64,000 bases of DNA from Asterochloris sp. CNOR1 (Eukaryota; Chlorophyta; Trebouxiophyceae; Trebouxiales; Trebouxiaceae), in the NCBI GenBank assembly GCA_963969365.1, contig OZ017749.1:1922001-1986000 (forward strand), in the 5' to 3' direction. The translations under genes and the position numbers were made by a program. Below the pieces are notes generated by a model. The model searched no databases, was not told the origin of the DNA, and saw only the letters and a program-made list of their open reading frames with translations. This document shows, one piece after another, positions 11,515-27,524 of the stretch (position 1 is the stretch's first letter; each line of letters begins with the position of its first letter).

Positions 11515-13046
11515 TCACTCTCCTGCAGCCATGGGTGCCCATTCAGGGTCCATGACCTTGCTGTAGTCACTGATGGGCTTGCTGAAGTTCTGTGAGCGGC
11601 CAAAGGGTGATACGCGCACTGTTGCTGTGCCCCACAGTGTGCCACCATAGTTACCACGTGCTGCCCGCTCACCTGCACATGAAAAGAAGAGGGGCATCAT
11701 AGCTGCACAGGAAAGAGAAAGGCACATAGTGTCCAGCAGTGTCTTGTTAGCACTCACTGTAGAGGTTGATGGGCACACTTGAATCTGCAAAGACTGCAGT
11801 GAAGTGGCCGCCTCCTGAGCCAGGCGCCATTTTGTCGGCCACTGTCTGCAGGCTCATGACTGGACTCAGTAGCATCCTAAGTCATCACAGCAAAGACACT
11901 GCCCAGCAGCTGCAGCTCAATCGATGGCTTGCCTTGTCCAGAAGTTTGTGCTCGGCCAGAAAGACAGGGTCTCGCTGGACATCTGTTGCTCCATCCTGCG
12001 TCCGCATCACCCGCCGTCCCACACTGCATCATCACAGGAGAGGTCCTCTGCACGTGCCAATGTTTTGCATTGCAGTCCATCTTGCATGCAAGCCTGTGGC
12101 TGGAGACTGTGGCTAGCTGTGAGTGGTCCAGTCTCGCCATGCATGCTCTAGTGTAGCTTTGGCTAGGGGCTTGCCTGGTCTCTGAGGGCCCCCGCCAGCA
12201 CGTCCCATCATGAGATGTGCTGTCCCAGCATGTTGGCTCTTCTGGAGGGGTTGACTCCATGGCAGCCTCTGCTGTCATTGCCTCCAGCTCCTGCACCAAC
12301 TGAGCATCAGGTGGGTGGCCATGCAGGCTCTACCACTTGATGGTCCCACGCATGGCCAGAAGAGTAGGCTTTGTAAATCTCTTTCAAAAGACGCCGCACT
12401 GGCAAGCAGCACTTTGCATCATGTGCACTGTGGTACGTGCTGAGCCTACCAGCTGAGCTCGCCTCCCTTGGGGCAGCAGAGGGGTGTAGTGGGCAGGATC
12501 AGCATTGAAGTCTGTCCTGTAGGTTCCCTGACTTTGAGTCTGCCACTGTGCAGGCTCCTGCGGGCAGTTGAGCATGTCAGGCATGCAGCAAGCAGTGCCA
12601 AAGATGAAGCACATTTCTGCTCTGAGCAGGACGCCCAAACAGCAGAGGTGGTAGGGTTGTTGATGCAGTGCACAGCTGACGACCTGCTGCATGAGGGTCT
12701 CAGCTGCTACCTCTAGCGCCGCGGGGGGACGCTCCAGCCTGTTGCATGTAGCGTCAGAACAGCTGGCCTGCGCTGCTCTGCAATGCTGCGCTGTGGTGAC
12801 CGCTGTCTCGAGAGCTTTGTTGAAGTTCTGGCGTTTTCAACAAGCATCCCCAAGGCCTGTTGCTCAGCACGCACTCTCTCACCAAATGGTTGTCATGTGC
12901 AAGCGTGCGCTCAAAGGTGTCCATGCCTCGGGGCCTGTCCTGCTTTGTTGCAAAAACGCTCTCCTCCAAGTCATCAGTGGCCACCCACGTGTTGTAACGG
13001 TGCACGCCAGTCCTTGCCTCCAGCGCTGCCTCCTCTTGCCAGTTGC
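11515..13046 (-). CDS. Unrecognised multi-exon gene
   Basis: Several minus-strand blocks read as real exons: 13046-12883 (RTGVHRYNTWVATDDLEESV, ending TFERTLAHDNHL), 12557-12450 (SQGTYRTDFNADPAHYTPLL), probably 12378-12337 (IYKAYSSGHAWDHQ), one ending at 11758 (GGGHFTAVFADSSVPINLY), and 11672-11515 (GNYGGTLWGTATVRVSPFGR, then SQNFSKPISDYSKVMDPEW and stop). The first two join in phase 0 and the last two in phase 1. The middle part (12336-11870) and the N-terminus are unresolved. Repeated short Tyr/Pro/Gly-rich motifs recall small axonemal microtubule-inner proteins, but this is an impression of style, not a recognised family. It converges with V-ATPase E across about 200 bp. Confidence 0.45.
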
Positions 13047-14358
13047 CTGAGAGCAAGCATCAACCTTCCAGTGATGCCTGCTGCTTGTTTACGTGTCAAA
13101 TCAGTGCAATAACACACAACACCTTGCAGGGTGTGGCGATGCTCTGGCTTGTTATACAGGGCAGCCTACATGACCAGGTAAACTTGAGTTGGCATGCTGG
13201 CATAAGCAGACCAGGGTCAATTGTGAATCAATCGAATGGAAGCAGCATAGCTTGAAGTTCCACTGCACAAAACAATGCTATCTGCAACATCAGAGTGGTA
13301 CCGCATGTACATTCCGCAACGAAGCCATGAAGCTGGCCTACTGCACCCTTGTCCAGCAGTGCTTAGACTGATAGCTTCACGCAGAGACTACGCAGCTCAG
13401 CTGAGGCAACCTACACTCGACTGCCCTCCTGAGGTGCCTGCAGCAACGTGCCTGAACCAGGCCTGGATGCCTTACGAGGCGCCCGGAAGGCAGCAGCATC
13501 TTTCCGCGTCAGAAGGCCCGGCCCTATTTTGCTGAAGTGCTGTGCTGGAACTGCTAAGCAAAGCAGTCCGGTGAGCGTTCAGTTGCTCTGTTTCAAACCC
13601 CACAGCCTTCCCTGGAAGGAGGCCAGTGCAATGCCAGCAGAAGGTACGAGGTTGGCACTTGCCTTGCTAAATGCATGCACAGCGCGGCTGCAAGGCCCAG
13701 GAAGCAGTGCCTGAACAGCAGTGCTTGGATGCAAAAAGAGTCTGTGCATCCCCAAACTTCTGCTACATTCATGCAGGAGGCGTGGGTGCTGCCTTGAATG
13801 CTGATAGCGATGTCATAATGCTGGATGCGCCAGCACTGTTGCTAAGCGAGGACCGCAGCATGTGTTGGGCCAGCTCAAGGTACCTTGGACCATACACTGA
13901 CGCGCTTCAGGCACTGTACTGGCCCCAGGCTGCCTGCCTAGCTGTTGTGGTGGCTCAAGTCTGTTGCTGACCTGTCTAGCTGAGTGGCCTGAAGATGCCA
14001 CGCAGCTTGGATGACAACGCATCTTCCCCAATGACAGCCAGCCCCACTCTCACAGCTGGCGCTTACCTGGCTGGCACATCCCACTCAAGGCGGCGCCAAG
14101 TTCGCAGCTTCCCACCAGGACATGCAGGTGCACTGCTGTCTTCAGGAGCAGAAGAACCGCATTCCTGCTGTTCAGCTGCGCCTCCCTTTGTGCTGTCTAG
14201 CAGAGACAGGGTGGCCCTGGGTTCACAGCCTGTCATTGGAGGTGCAGCTGCACTGCTGTTGTTCAGTCGAGCATTCATACAGTACCCTTGCAGCTGCAAC
14301 TCACCTGAAGACTGCCCTGCAAAATTCTGAACTTCTGGTGTCCCTTGTATGTACAGGC
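13047..14358. other. Stretch without a confident gene
   Basis: This 1.3 kb holds only short open frames with no recognisable motifs and no chain of in-phase exons I could trust. It should contain the 5' part of the minus-strand gene ending at 11515 and the promoter and possibly first exons of the plus-strand RING gene. A plus-strand frame near 14122-14330 with a hydrophobic patch (PVIGGAAALLLFSRAF) is not supported by splice phases. Confidence 0.5.
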
Positions 14359-17300
14359 ATGGCTCTTGCACGCCAGCAGCAGCAGCGCATACAGCAGCAG
14401 GAGGGTCCTGTTGGCTTAGGGCATGATGTGCCAGAGGCTATGCTGCTCAGCGCAACAGGGCTGGGCAGCAACCAAGCTGGCCTGGAGGTGTCGGGCGTTG
14501 GCGGCGCTGCGCGAGTCGGAGCTGAGCATGCAGGTGGCTGGCTGGACCGTGATTGGACCGTAATTAGACAAAGCACACCTGCTGGGGTTGGACTGTGTGA
14601 GAATGAACCCACCTGCTCTGATTAGACTGGTGCAACATGGAGCACATCAGCTGTGATTAGACACAGCCCAGGCAGCTGCAGCTGTCTCTGCTGTGATGCA
14701 CAACAAACCAGCCAATTTTTGCCCTTTTCTGTGTGGGGTCAAGTCACTCTGCAGGCTGGTGTTGTCTGATGTCGTCAGGCAGACCGTCTGTCCAGCTGTG
14801 AAACAGGCCAAGACCTCTTGGGATGCATGTCTGTGGCGGCCATGTGTGTGCTGTCAGTCCCATGTCAGTCAGATGCCTTGTGCCTGCAGGGCGTGCAGCA
14901 TCAGCTGGTGCAGGGGCTGAAGGAGGCATGGCAGTCGATGAGGCCCCAGGTGGGCAGCCTGTGCCAGCCTGTGCTGGGCATGTGCCAGCAGGGCAGACCC
15001 AGCAAGATTGACCAGCGGCCTCAGACAGAGGCAATTTGTTCTGTTGGGGGGCATCCAGGACAGCTGCTGCAGGATGACAGCATTTCTGATGATGGCCCCC
15101 ATTCTATGTGGCCACACAATGATGGTGGTGGTGCCCCCCTTGACGACCCTTGAGCTCTCCCCAAACCTCATTTTGACAGCTCATCTCGTGTTTCTCCTGT
15201 ACATCTCACAGGCTCTGACATCCCAGGTTGGACTCTCTGCAGGGGAAAGCAGCGCCGCCCTTCCCAGCATGCCACCAGTGCGGACACGCGTGCCAGCAGC
15301 TCAGGCATCAGCCGCTGAGGAGGTTGATTTGACAGGAGACAGCCCTGTGGTCCCAGCCCCACACCTGCGCCGCAGGGAAGGTGACAGCATGCCCCAGCAC
15401 TTGGGGATTGCTGGAGCAGAGGAGTGGGGTAATCAGAGGGGGCGCCCATCCATCTCCCGGGGCAGCTTCTGTGCTACAGGCCGCAGACGCAGGTGGGCAG
15501 CTGCCTGCTGCACAATAGGCAGGGGTTTGGAGGCCAGGAGGTGTTGCTGCGAGGGTGCTTAATGGTGCTGCTGCCTCACAGCAGTCTGCTACACATTTAG
15601 AGTGTTGGTTGCCCAGGGTTGCATCCACGTCCTCTTATCTCGCCGCCTGTGTTATCAAGGCGTTGCTGGGTGCAACTTCATCTGCTGCTGGCCCACCACA
15701 GCCTGATTCGAGTGTGGGTTTCGTCCTAGGGCTGCAAGTTGGCGGTTGCAGGAAGGCACATGGCCATCATGCCGCCCAAAAGATACTGCCGCATGTGGAA
15801 TGGTTGTCTGCAGGTGCAGTGTTGCTGTCTGCCAAGGCACAGGATCAACCACGTGAGGGTTAGCATGTCAGACACAGTACAAAATACAGGGCGTGGACCA
15901 CCTCATGTGCTGAGTAGTTGTCCTGATGCCAGTGGTGGACAAGCTGCACTGTCTGGCTTTTACGCCCCACATAGACCTGAACATACTGCAGGACTGCTGA
16001 CGAGCGCGAGGCAGCTGTTGCTGCCGGCGCCTCCCCCAGCAGCGCCATCGAGCTGTTGGATTCGCCAGTGGCCCGGGCCAACCTGCCCCCCCGGCAGCAG
16101 CAGCAGCGCTCCAGGGCTGAATACCCTGAGCAGCGCCTGCGGCAGCAGCGTCCACCGCAGCGTGTACCTGGGGCTGCAGAGGAGATGGAGGAGCAGCTGC
16201 AGCGCATGTGGGGCCTGGCGGGCATAAGGGAAGAGCGCCCACATCTGCCGGCCACCCAGATAGCCGCCCAGATAGCCGATGGCGAGGAGCAGCTGCAGCA
16301 CATGCAGCAGCCAGCAGGCATGATGGATGAGCGGCAGGTGGGGATCCTTGTGAGACTTCGTCGTATGGCGGTCTTGTTGCAGGTGGAGTGAGCTACTGAA
16401 GCAGGGCACTGGCGCATCCTTTACATTTCATATATGGGGAATGGGTGGCAGGTGAGCAGACTCAAGGGGCCTTGTTCAAAACATGGGACAGGTGAGTTGT
16501 GCAATCCAATGAAGCAGAGGGTGCCGATTGGGGGCTTGGCAGCACTGTTGGATTTCAGGGTGCATGTCAGGTGAGCAGGCAGCCTGTGGCCTCTGTTTCT
16601 GGCTACTGATGCAGAGACTGACAGAACTGGCCTCAGCCTGCTTCCAAGTATTTTATTCTAGTGATGCTTTTGGAGGATCACTCTGTGTGGCAGGTCTCTT
16701 TGAAAGGGGGAATCAGTAGCAGGTGGGGCGTGCAGTGAAGCACCGATTGCCCAAGTGAGGTTTGCGGTAGGCCTGCTTGGCTCTTGTGAATTAGGGACTT
16801 GGCAGGCTGCTCGGCTGCGCAGGGGTTGCTCTGTGAGCCGTACTCGAGCCACTCTACTCAGGGATCCAGCAACCAGGCAGGCAAAGCCCACTGTGACCAA
16901 AAAGGATCCGGCTCAAAAGCTTCTGCTTGACTACCCACATTCCTGAATTTGTTGCCCTTTTCTGCAGGCTCAGGAGCGGCGGCAGAGGCTGCCCTTTGCC
17001 TTTGGCAGCTTCCCGCCAGCCAACTTGCAGCCTGGGCAGCGCCCCCTGCCCCCACAGGCATCTGAGGCGCCTTTGATGATCACACCCAATGGTATGCTTG
17101 TCTCAGGCCAGCCAGGCGGCCAGCAGGCTGGGCCTGGGGGCCCAGGCAGCACAGCCTGGGGGAGCCATGGCCATCGCAACCAGCCCGCCTCGTTTATGGA
17201 GTCTGTCTGGGCAGGCCTGCCGGAGTGGCACAGCACCCCATCTGCGCTGTCAGTGAACCACATGTGGAAGTGAGCATCACCCTGGCTGCCGGTGTTCCCT

Positions 17301-20139
17301 CACACAACCTTGATGTGCAGCATGCTGCCGGCAAGTCATGTGTGAAGGGCTGTCATTGCTGCTGCTGTCTGAACTTCCCATACCTGCAGAGCCACTGCCA
17401 CCAAAGATCACATGTGGAAGCGAGCGCTGTCCTTGCAGCCCCACACACACTGCCCTGCGGCTGAGCTGTCCTGCACCTTGCACATCAGCACAAGCTCTGC
17501 GTGTGAGCCACGCAACTGGCTGCACCCAGCTTGGAGCAGCCCCTGCTGCTCCTCCCACTTGGGCTTACACAGCATGAGCTCATGCTTTGCAATAGCATTG
17601 CAGTTGGTACACGGTCAGCACCCTGGGTGGCCTGCTTTTGCAAGACTTTGCAGTGCAACATCTGTGTGTGCACATTTGCAGCACATCTGGCATCGATGAG
17701 AGCCACCCTGAACACAGCCCGCAGTGGGGAACCCCAGGGCCAGCAGCAGCGGGACGGGGCGCAGCAGCAAGAAGGGGCGCTGGCAGGGGAGCAGGGGCCC
17801 GCACCTCTAGCTCAGGCGAGGGCAGGCCAGAGGGCACACCGGCGGGGAGGTCGCAAGAAGACTTGGACCATGAGCTGGGTGAGCACAGCTGGGTTTTGAC
17901 ACAGCCTGAGCCTAGCTGTCGATCTGTGTCAGCTGCTGTGAAAGGATGACATGAACTTGATGGGGTGCATGGCATCTGGCAAATCCTTGCCTGCCATTGT
18001 GGTCGTGTTGCTCTGGCCTTGACACTCATGATGAGGACCTGTCCCGCATGCCTGTATGCAGCCATGGCCCTGGCCCGCGAAGATGGGATGAGCTTGACGG
18101 GGCGCATGGACGAGGACGCGGTTGTGCGCCGCCGCCAGCAGTGGCGCGTGCATCGCCTGCAGAGCGGCCGCGACGCACGAGAGGGGTATCATGCATGGGG
18201 CGCCGCCCGCCCCGGCACCGGCAGGGCGCCGGACGCGGCGGGGCAACGCAGCTCGGCGGCTGGGAGCTCGGAGTCTGACGACGCCGTGGCGGGCGAGGCT
18301 GAAGGTGTTTGATGGTTGCAGGGTCTGCCTTGAGCTGTCATTGTGATGCTGTGTGGGCCTGACCTCATGTCGGCAGCTTACGATTCTGGCGGCAGCGGGC
18401 CAGGCTGCAGGAGGGATTGGTGCAGGGTGTGCCTGGTGCTGGTGGTCTGTCTCGCTGCGGAAGCCGGGCCCACCTGTCGGCAGCTCAGGAGTCTTAACGT
18501 GAAAGGCGAACAGGCTGCAGGTGCTGCTGCATGTGCAGCAGCTCTGTGCTTGGCTGCTGCTTGACGTTCACTGCTGCCGCCCTCACACATTGGCAGGCGC
18601 GCACTGCCTGCTGCCAGGCAGTTGTGATGGTCAAGCCGATGAGGGGCCACAGCGCACTCAGCCCCCCCCCCCCCCCCATCCCCCCCACTTCCTGTGCAGG
18701 CGCTAACGACAGCACTGCACGCACACGTGAGATGGCGCTGGAGGACCTGCGCCGCTTCAGGGAGACCATGCAGGCCCGCGCCCAGGCGCGGCGCGAGCGG
18801 CGGGCTGCCGCAAGCGCTGCCGGCCAGGAGGCTGGGGGGCCTGGCAGCGGGGGCCCTGCCACGCAGGACCTGTCTGGGTACCTGCGCGGCCTACCACCCC
18901 AGGGTAAGGCAGCCAAGCAGGGATCAGGCCATGCCAGGCTTTGCCACTCTGGGTGGGACAGCATGGCCTGGGCTGTGCCATGTGGTGTTGGGAGGCTTTG
19001 AGGCAGCGGTGCCAGCTGCGTGCAGGGCTGTGTACCTGTGCAGCACTCTTGACCAGACTGTGGCACTGATTTGCGAGCTCCTGCAGGTCAGGCGTCAGCT
19101 ACATGCTTGGCCCAGTTGTGTTGCTTGCGCTGACAGCATGAAATCACTCTGCAGTATTTCTCCTGCGCACTGCATTTGTGACCCCAGCAGCGCATTGGGC
19201 TGTGAACTGCAGGTTTGGAATGCGCATTGCACACCTGACTGCATGACCCCTTCCTGCAGGTGGCCTGTTTGGCCCCAACAGTGTGCTGGCCCCAAACCTG
19301 TTTGCCCCCAATGAGGGCATTGCAAACCTGATCGCTGACATGGAAACCCTAGGCCCCCGCGAGGGCGTGGAGCGCCTGATGAGCATCTTTGGACGAGCTC
19401 CCTCCCGGGACATGACCTATGAGGCGCTGTGCCAGCTGGAGGATGTGCGGCTGACCACCAGCAAGGGCACGCTGGATGCACTCCCGCTGGACATGGTCAC
19501 TGTGGGCAGTGAGTGGTTGGACCAGGTACGCTGTCTTGCAGAGTGTGGGAGTGTTTTAGGATGTGTGAGCAGGCACTTGGCTGGGTGCTCTGCAGGTGGG
19601 ATGCTTGTTAGCAAATTTGGAAAGGCTCTGGGCTGCCAGCAGGCTGACAGGTCTTGTGGCCGCTGCCAGGAAGCAGCTGTACTTCCAGTCGCTGGAGCAG
19701 GTTGGCCGACCTGCAGTGCAGGGTGTTTACGTGCACTCTGAGTGGCGCTCGATGTTGTGCAGTCCACCGAGGCTCCGGCTGGGGCAAGCATGGCACACCC
19801 TCTAATTCACTAGGATTGAAACGATATGTGCAGGGCAGGCTGCTGGGTAGGTCAGCATCTGTGCTCAGGTTCCCATCTGCTAGTGGTTGCTTCTGCTCAC
19901 CACAAACCCTATAGCTCGCGTGCTGCAACTGACACAATGATGCTAAGCCATATGAGCCGCCTCAACCTCTGACTCTGCGCGCTTTTCTGTAGAAGTGCAG
20001 CATCTGCCAGTGTGAGCTGGAGCTGGAGGAGACTGTGGTCAGGCTGCCCTGCAAACATGGGTACCACCGCAACTGTATATTTGAGTGGCTGGGCAAGCAC
20101 AGCCGCAAGTGCCCCATTTGCAAGTTGGAGATTCTGTAG
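14359..20139 (+). CDS. RING-H2 E3 ubiquitin ligase, long disordered N-terminus with SUMO-interaction-like motifs
   Basis: Nine exons fit in phase (681 aa): 14890-14949, 15212-15492, 15992-16337, 16968-17269, 17682-17878, 18062-18304, 18700-18903, 19260-19525, 19993-20139. The start is unresolved; an ATG at 14359 (MALARQQQQRIQQQ) with a small intron before 14530 is one option. The last exon is a C3H2C3 RING: CSICQCELELEETVVRLPC, KHGYHRNCIFEWLGK, then CPICKLEIL and stop. Just before it lies a helical module (MTYEALCQLEDVRL) like that preceding the RING in plant BIG BROTHER-type ligases. The N-terminal half is low-complexity and Gln/Arg/Gly-rich, with two acidic hydrophobic cores, EEVDLTGDSPVV and AIELLDSPVA, that resemble SUMO-interacting motifs. 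Inferred role: E3 ligase, possibly SUMO-targeted. RING certainty is high; substrate is unknown. Confidence 0.82.
17403..17430 (+). repeat. Decoy copy of RING gene exon edge with mutated donor
   Basis: The exon end at 17257-17275 (cacatgtggaagtgagc) recurs about 148 bp downstream as cacatgtggaagcgagc. The copy has GC where the real donor has GT. It sits in the following intron. Confidence 0.6.
18662..18677 (+). repeat. C16 homopolymer in a polypyrimidine tract
   Basis: Sixteen C in a row, then ATC and another C run, directly upstream of the 3' splice site whose AG is at 18698-18699 in the RING gene. It forms the pyrimidine tract and is likely length-variable. Confidence 0.85.
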
Positions 20140-20165
20140 ACAAGCCCGCATGCTCCCTCAGCCCC

Positions 20166-20171
20166 AATAAA
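20166..20171 (+). terminator. Possible AATAAA polyadenylation signal
   Basis: AATAAA lies 27 nt after the RING gene stop. Chlorophyte genes more often use TGTAA, so this is a weak call. Confidence 0.35.
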
Positions 20172-20638
20172 TGCCCTCCCATATATTAAGCTTTGCTGCG
20201 TGCAAATTGAGCACACAGTCTATGTGAGGTGTGCCGAGACAGCACTCTGTGAATGCATGCGACTGTCCCCTGAAGCTTCCCCTGTTCTGTCCCAAGCTTT
20301 GTGACTTTGTTACCACTAATGCCATGCTGTCTGAACGACAGCTTAGGTAACTTCAGCCCCTCGAAGAGCAGGGTTAAGACATTCAGACTGGTGGTCATAA
20401 GACTCTGGGTCACTGCTGAGGCTGAGACAGAATGCAAGACTGGGACGTTAATCTAGGCAGCCGCCAGAATGAAAGGGTAATTTGCGGGCAGGCGTTCGCA
20501 GAGGAAATCTCTAATCAGTGACAATGGTGCTGGGTGCTCTCAGTCATGTGTTGGAGGGCTTGGCAAGCATTGTCTGCAGAGGAATGTTCAGACTCAGATG
20601 CTGAGCATTCAGAGGCAAAAAGCGCAAGACATGGGGGA

Positions 20639-20660
20639 GGGGGGGGGGGGGGGGGGGGGG
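20639..20660 (+). repeat. G22 homopolymer
   Basis: Twenty-two G in a row, preceded by five more G and an A, between the RING gene 3' end and the UDP-glucose dehydratase 3' end. On the minus strand it is a C22 run just past that gene's stop, so it would be in its 3' UTR. Such a run can form G-quadruplex structures and is prone to sequencing error. The rest of 20172-20638 shows no gene. Confidence 0.9.
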
Positions 20661-20681
20661 AGGCAACCCCCTGCACAGCGC

Positions 20682-24175
<3,494 letters not shown>

Positions 24176-24400
24176 GGCGCTCAGCCCGCTCAAATGTAAG
24201 CCTGAGGGCAAGCTCTGGTGCTGTCCGATACGTCACTTTGAGCAGATATTCAGGTGCTGCTGCGATCCGTCAAAGCAGCTGGCCAGGAGGTTGGAAAATT
24301 GCTGTTGGTCAGGTAGGCTCCTCTGTAACTTCGACCTTCAGGCAATTTCTGCAGCAGTTGGGCAAACAACATGCATTTAAATCAATGGTAGTCGGTGATG

Positions 24401-26880
24401 TCAGCTGGTGCCTTTGGCTTCCTGTATCGTCTGCTTGAGCTCATTGTGTGCCACAAGCTCAGTCAGGACGTCACACCCGCCAATGAGCTCCCCCCGCACA
24501 TAGAGCTGCGGGAAGGTGGGCCATTGCTTGAGCTTCTTGATGCCCTGCCGCACCTCCTCATCTGTAAGGATGTCAAATGCCTCAAAAGGCTCCTTTATTG
24601 ACTGCAGCATGCCGACCACCTTCTGGCTGAATCCGCAGCGCGGCTGTGCAGGTGTGCCTGCATGCAGGCAGTCTCAGGCACTTAGCTCCAGCACTGGCAC
24701 GGGCCGCTGCGCAGGGGCTGCGCAGCAGGCAGCAAGCAGGCTCCTGCTGCACGATCAGCCTGGCAACATCAGGCTTGCTGTGCAGCAGCAGCAGCAGCAC
24801 ACCTTTCATGAACAGGACTGTGCTGTGGCTGGCCAGGATACGCTCTATCCTGGCGGCCACATCCTCTGTGGCAGCCTGCGAGGCCTCCTGCTTCTGTATG
24901 CTAGGCTTCTGGGCAGTGATGGCTGATATGGGCTTGCCCAGGGCGTCCTCGACAGCCTCCCCAAGCTCACCTGCAGCACAACAGGAAGGAATGTGTGAGC
25001 ATGGAGCAAGAGGGACCTGCCAATGGTAAGGCTTGACAAGTGTGAGCCTTTGGCTGCCTGCTGAGCCTACAAGCCGCACCCTGGATGGGCCACGTGTCAG
25101 GGGCAGTTTGCACTGCAACCAGCTGAAGAGCAGTGTGCTGGCAAGAGTTTGTTGTTCGTCGAAGCACACAGCAGTCCGACAAAACTGCTTCTCCTTCAGC
25201 ACGTCACTGCCCCCCCACCCCCTCCCGCTTGACATACAGCCGCCAGGGCACTCTGCTGATTGCGCACCCACCTGCTTCTGCCAGCTCCTTGAGCACGTCG
25301 CAGCCCCCCACCAGCTCCCCCCTGGCATACAGCTGGGGATAGGTGGGCCACTGGGAGTAGACCTTCAGCCCCTTCCGGATCTCTTCGTCCCCTAGGATGT
25401 CAAAGCTCTGAAAGGGAATACCCGCTGATCGAAGCAGAGACACCACAGTTTGGCTGAAGCCACAGCGTGGCATGTCAGGGCTGCCCTGGAGACGGATCAG
25501 ACAGAGACAAGGTCAGACATTGCCAGACACTGGACCCACAGCGCCGTGCGCCTGGGTAGGCGACTATGCACCACTGCAGCCCCAGCAGCAAGCCTGTGCA
25601 TCTGCATGTGGTGTCAGTACTGACGATCTGCTGCTGCCGCAGCATTGACTTGGAGGGCTCACAAGTTTGAAGCTGCATAGGGAAGCTGTGGTGTGGGGAC
25701 TGGTTCTAATTCCGCAGGGCCGGGACTTCCAGCCTTTCAAGCGCGAGAGTGCACCAGCCAGCGCTGCAGGCCCATCTGCTTGCCCAGCCCAGGAAGCCAA
25801 GCCTGAGAAAATCACTAGAGCTGAATTCGAGCATGAGCTACATACCTTCATGAACAGCAGGATGGGCGATGATGCGAGCAGCTGCTTGATCCGCCTGGTG
25901 ATGTCCTGCCCGACAGCAGCCGCCCTGTCCTGCTGCGCGCCGTGCTGCTGAGCACCATTTGCTGATGGGGCTGCCTGAGCCAGGTTGGCAGCCGGGATTG
26001 CGGCAGGATCAATGGGGCCCTGCACACTGCTGGTTGGGCAGTGCTTGCTGATGGCCTCCCTCAACGCTGCAGCATCTGCCCCCTCAATCTGCTCGACTGT
26101 CTTGCCGTCCTGCCGGACACATGAAGGCTCAAGAGCATGCCTGGCAAGAGCATTGGCACATGTAACGTGTGAAAGCATGAGCTCCCTTCCTCTATGCAAG
26201 GCCAATGCCCCAGGGCCTGGCTGCTCTTGGGATGCTGAACTGATTTTGCTTTGAGACCCGGCTTGAGGGAGCAGCTTGGTGCGCAGCTGGCCCCAATTAC
26301 ACAAATGCTGCATTCCTGCTGCAGAGTGATGTGCCATCTGGAAACAGTCTGGCTGCTGGTGGCTCACACACCTGTAGTATGGCAAATGAGGGCACCACTG
26401 AAACATTGAACTTTTCTGACACATCTGGCACCTCTTCCGCTTCTACCTGCACTGGCCGCGCAGGGGTCAGAGCTGTAATTGCAGCAGCAAGAAAGCTGCA
26501 GCAGTAGAGCTGCAGAAGCTGGGCAGGGGAGCAGCCGCTGCACTGGAGCCAGGCTGGGATGCCAGTCGGGAAGCAGCCTGGTGCTCACTCTGATGAAGGC
26601 GGTGCTGCTGTGGTCCGCTGCCAGAGCTGCCAGCACTGCATCCATGTGCTTGCAGGGCTCGCACCAGGCTGCCCAAAAGTGTACAACAACCTGTTGTTGC
26701 AGGAAGGGGCACTTGCGTATGTGTGAGTATGTGTACAGATCGGGGCAAGCCAGATCGAGCCAACAGGTCGCTCACTGTGTGGGCATCTCTGCAGGCCTCT
26801 GCAAAGTCCTCCTCTGAACGTGGGTTACTGACTGGATGGGACATGTTTCGGATGTATTGAAGAGTAGGGAGTGTGGCCAT
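24401..26880 (-). CDS. GRX3: Multidomain monothiol glutaredoxin (Trx-Grx-Grx)
   Basis: Seven exons give about 394 aa: 26880-26776, 26690-26589, 26446-26372, 26109-25846, 25485-25272, 24970-24803, 24657-24401. Residues about 36-120 are a thioredoxin-like domain with VVVHFWAAWCEPCKHMD. Two monothiol glutaredoxin domains follow, each with active-site CGFS: RCGFSQTVVSLLRSAGIPF and RCGFSQKVVGMLQSIKEPF, and each with the glutathione-binding WPTYPQLYARGELVGGCD or WPTFPQLYVRGELIGGCD block. The architecture equals human GLRX3/PICOT; land-plant GRXS17 usually has a third Grx. The family works in the cytosol and nucleus in Fe-S cluster handling and iron regulation. A second in-frame ATG is at 26844 (MSHPVS). 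The gene is head-to-tail with the dehydratase, 225 bp apart. Confidence 0.95.
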
Positions 26881-27524
26881 GGGAGAAGGAAAGTGTCATT
26901 TTCTAAAGCAGCCCAAACTCAAAGCCACCTCTGCCTTGCTGTATGTTGAGAGGTCACAAGGGGAGCTACAATACTTGCTGGGCCTTCTACACGGACGGGA
27001 GGCAAAACCTTTCTGCTTAGACAGCCAGCTGTTCCACATCTTGTCAGGCCTTTTTGGCAGAGAAGAGTTGGTGGTGGGGGCAGCAGTGTCTCAACATATC
27101 AACAACACTTTGAATTATGGGTGGCCTTCAGCTCAGCTGGGGTTGAAGGGCTGACAGGCGTGTGCGCCTCATGCAAACCCCCACACCTGCTGAGCAAACG
27201 TTGGACAGCCAGGTTGGTGCCTTTTGGGGCCAGCACCGACGAGGCGCACTGCAGCTGGGGAAGAAGTAATGAGCCATGAGCTGGACGAGCCTCTCATCCA
27301 CAGCTTTGGGTATGAGGCCCTGCCCAGGTGCGATGGTGCCCACAGCAGATGGCAGAAGCCTGTGTGACTGGCCTAGACTTGCCTGGCATGCAGGAGCAAG
27401 GGGCTGTTCCGGGCACCAGGCTCATGTGTGCCGATTGCACAGCCTGCTGCCCTGACCTGCTTCATGAAATGGCACGCTCAATTGTCTTGCAGGCTCCTAA
27501 CATTCACTGAAACTTCTATGCATC
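26881..27524. other. Divergent intergenic region, glutaredoxin / ATG9
   Basis: These 644 bp separate the start codons of two divergent genes and should hold both promoters and 5' UTRs. I see no coding exon, repeat or clear TATA element. Confidence 0.5.

Noticed and set aside
13671-13970. Possible coding exon, plus strand
   Set aside because: Open but without motifs, matching splice phases or similarity to any family I know.
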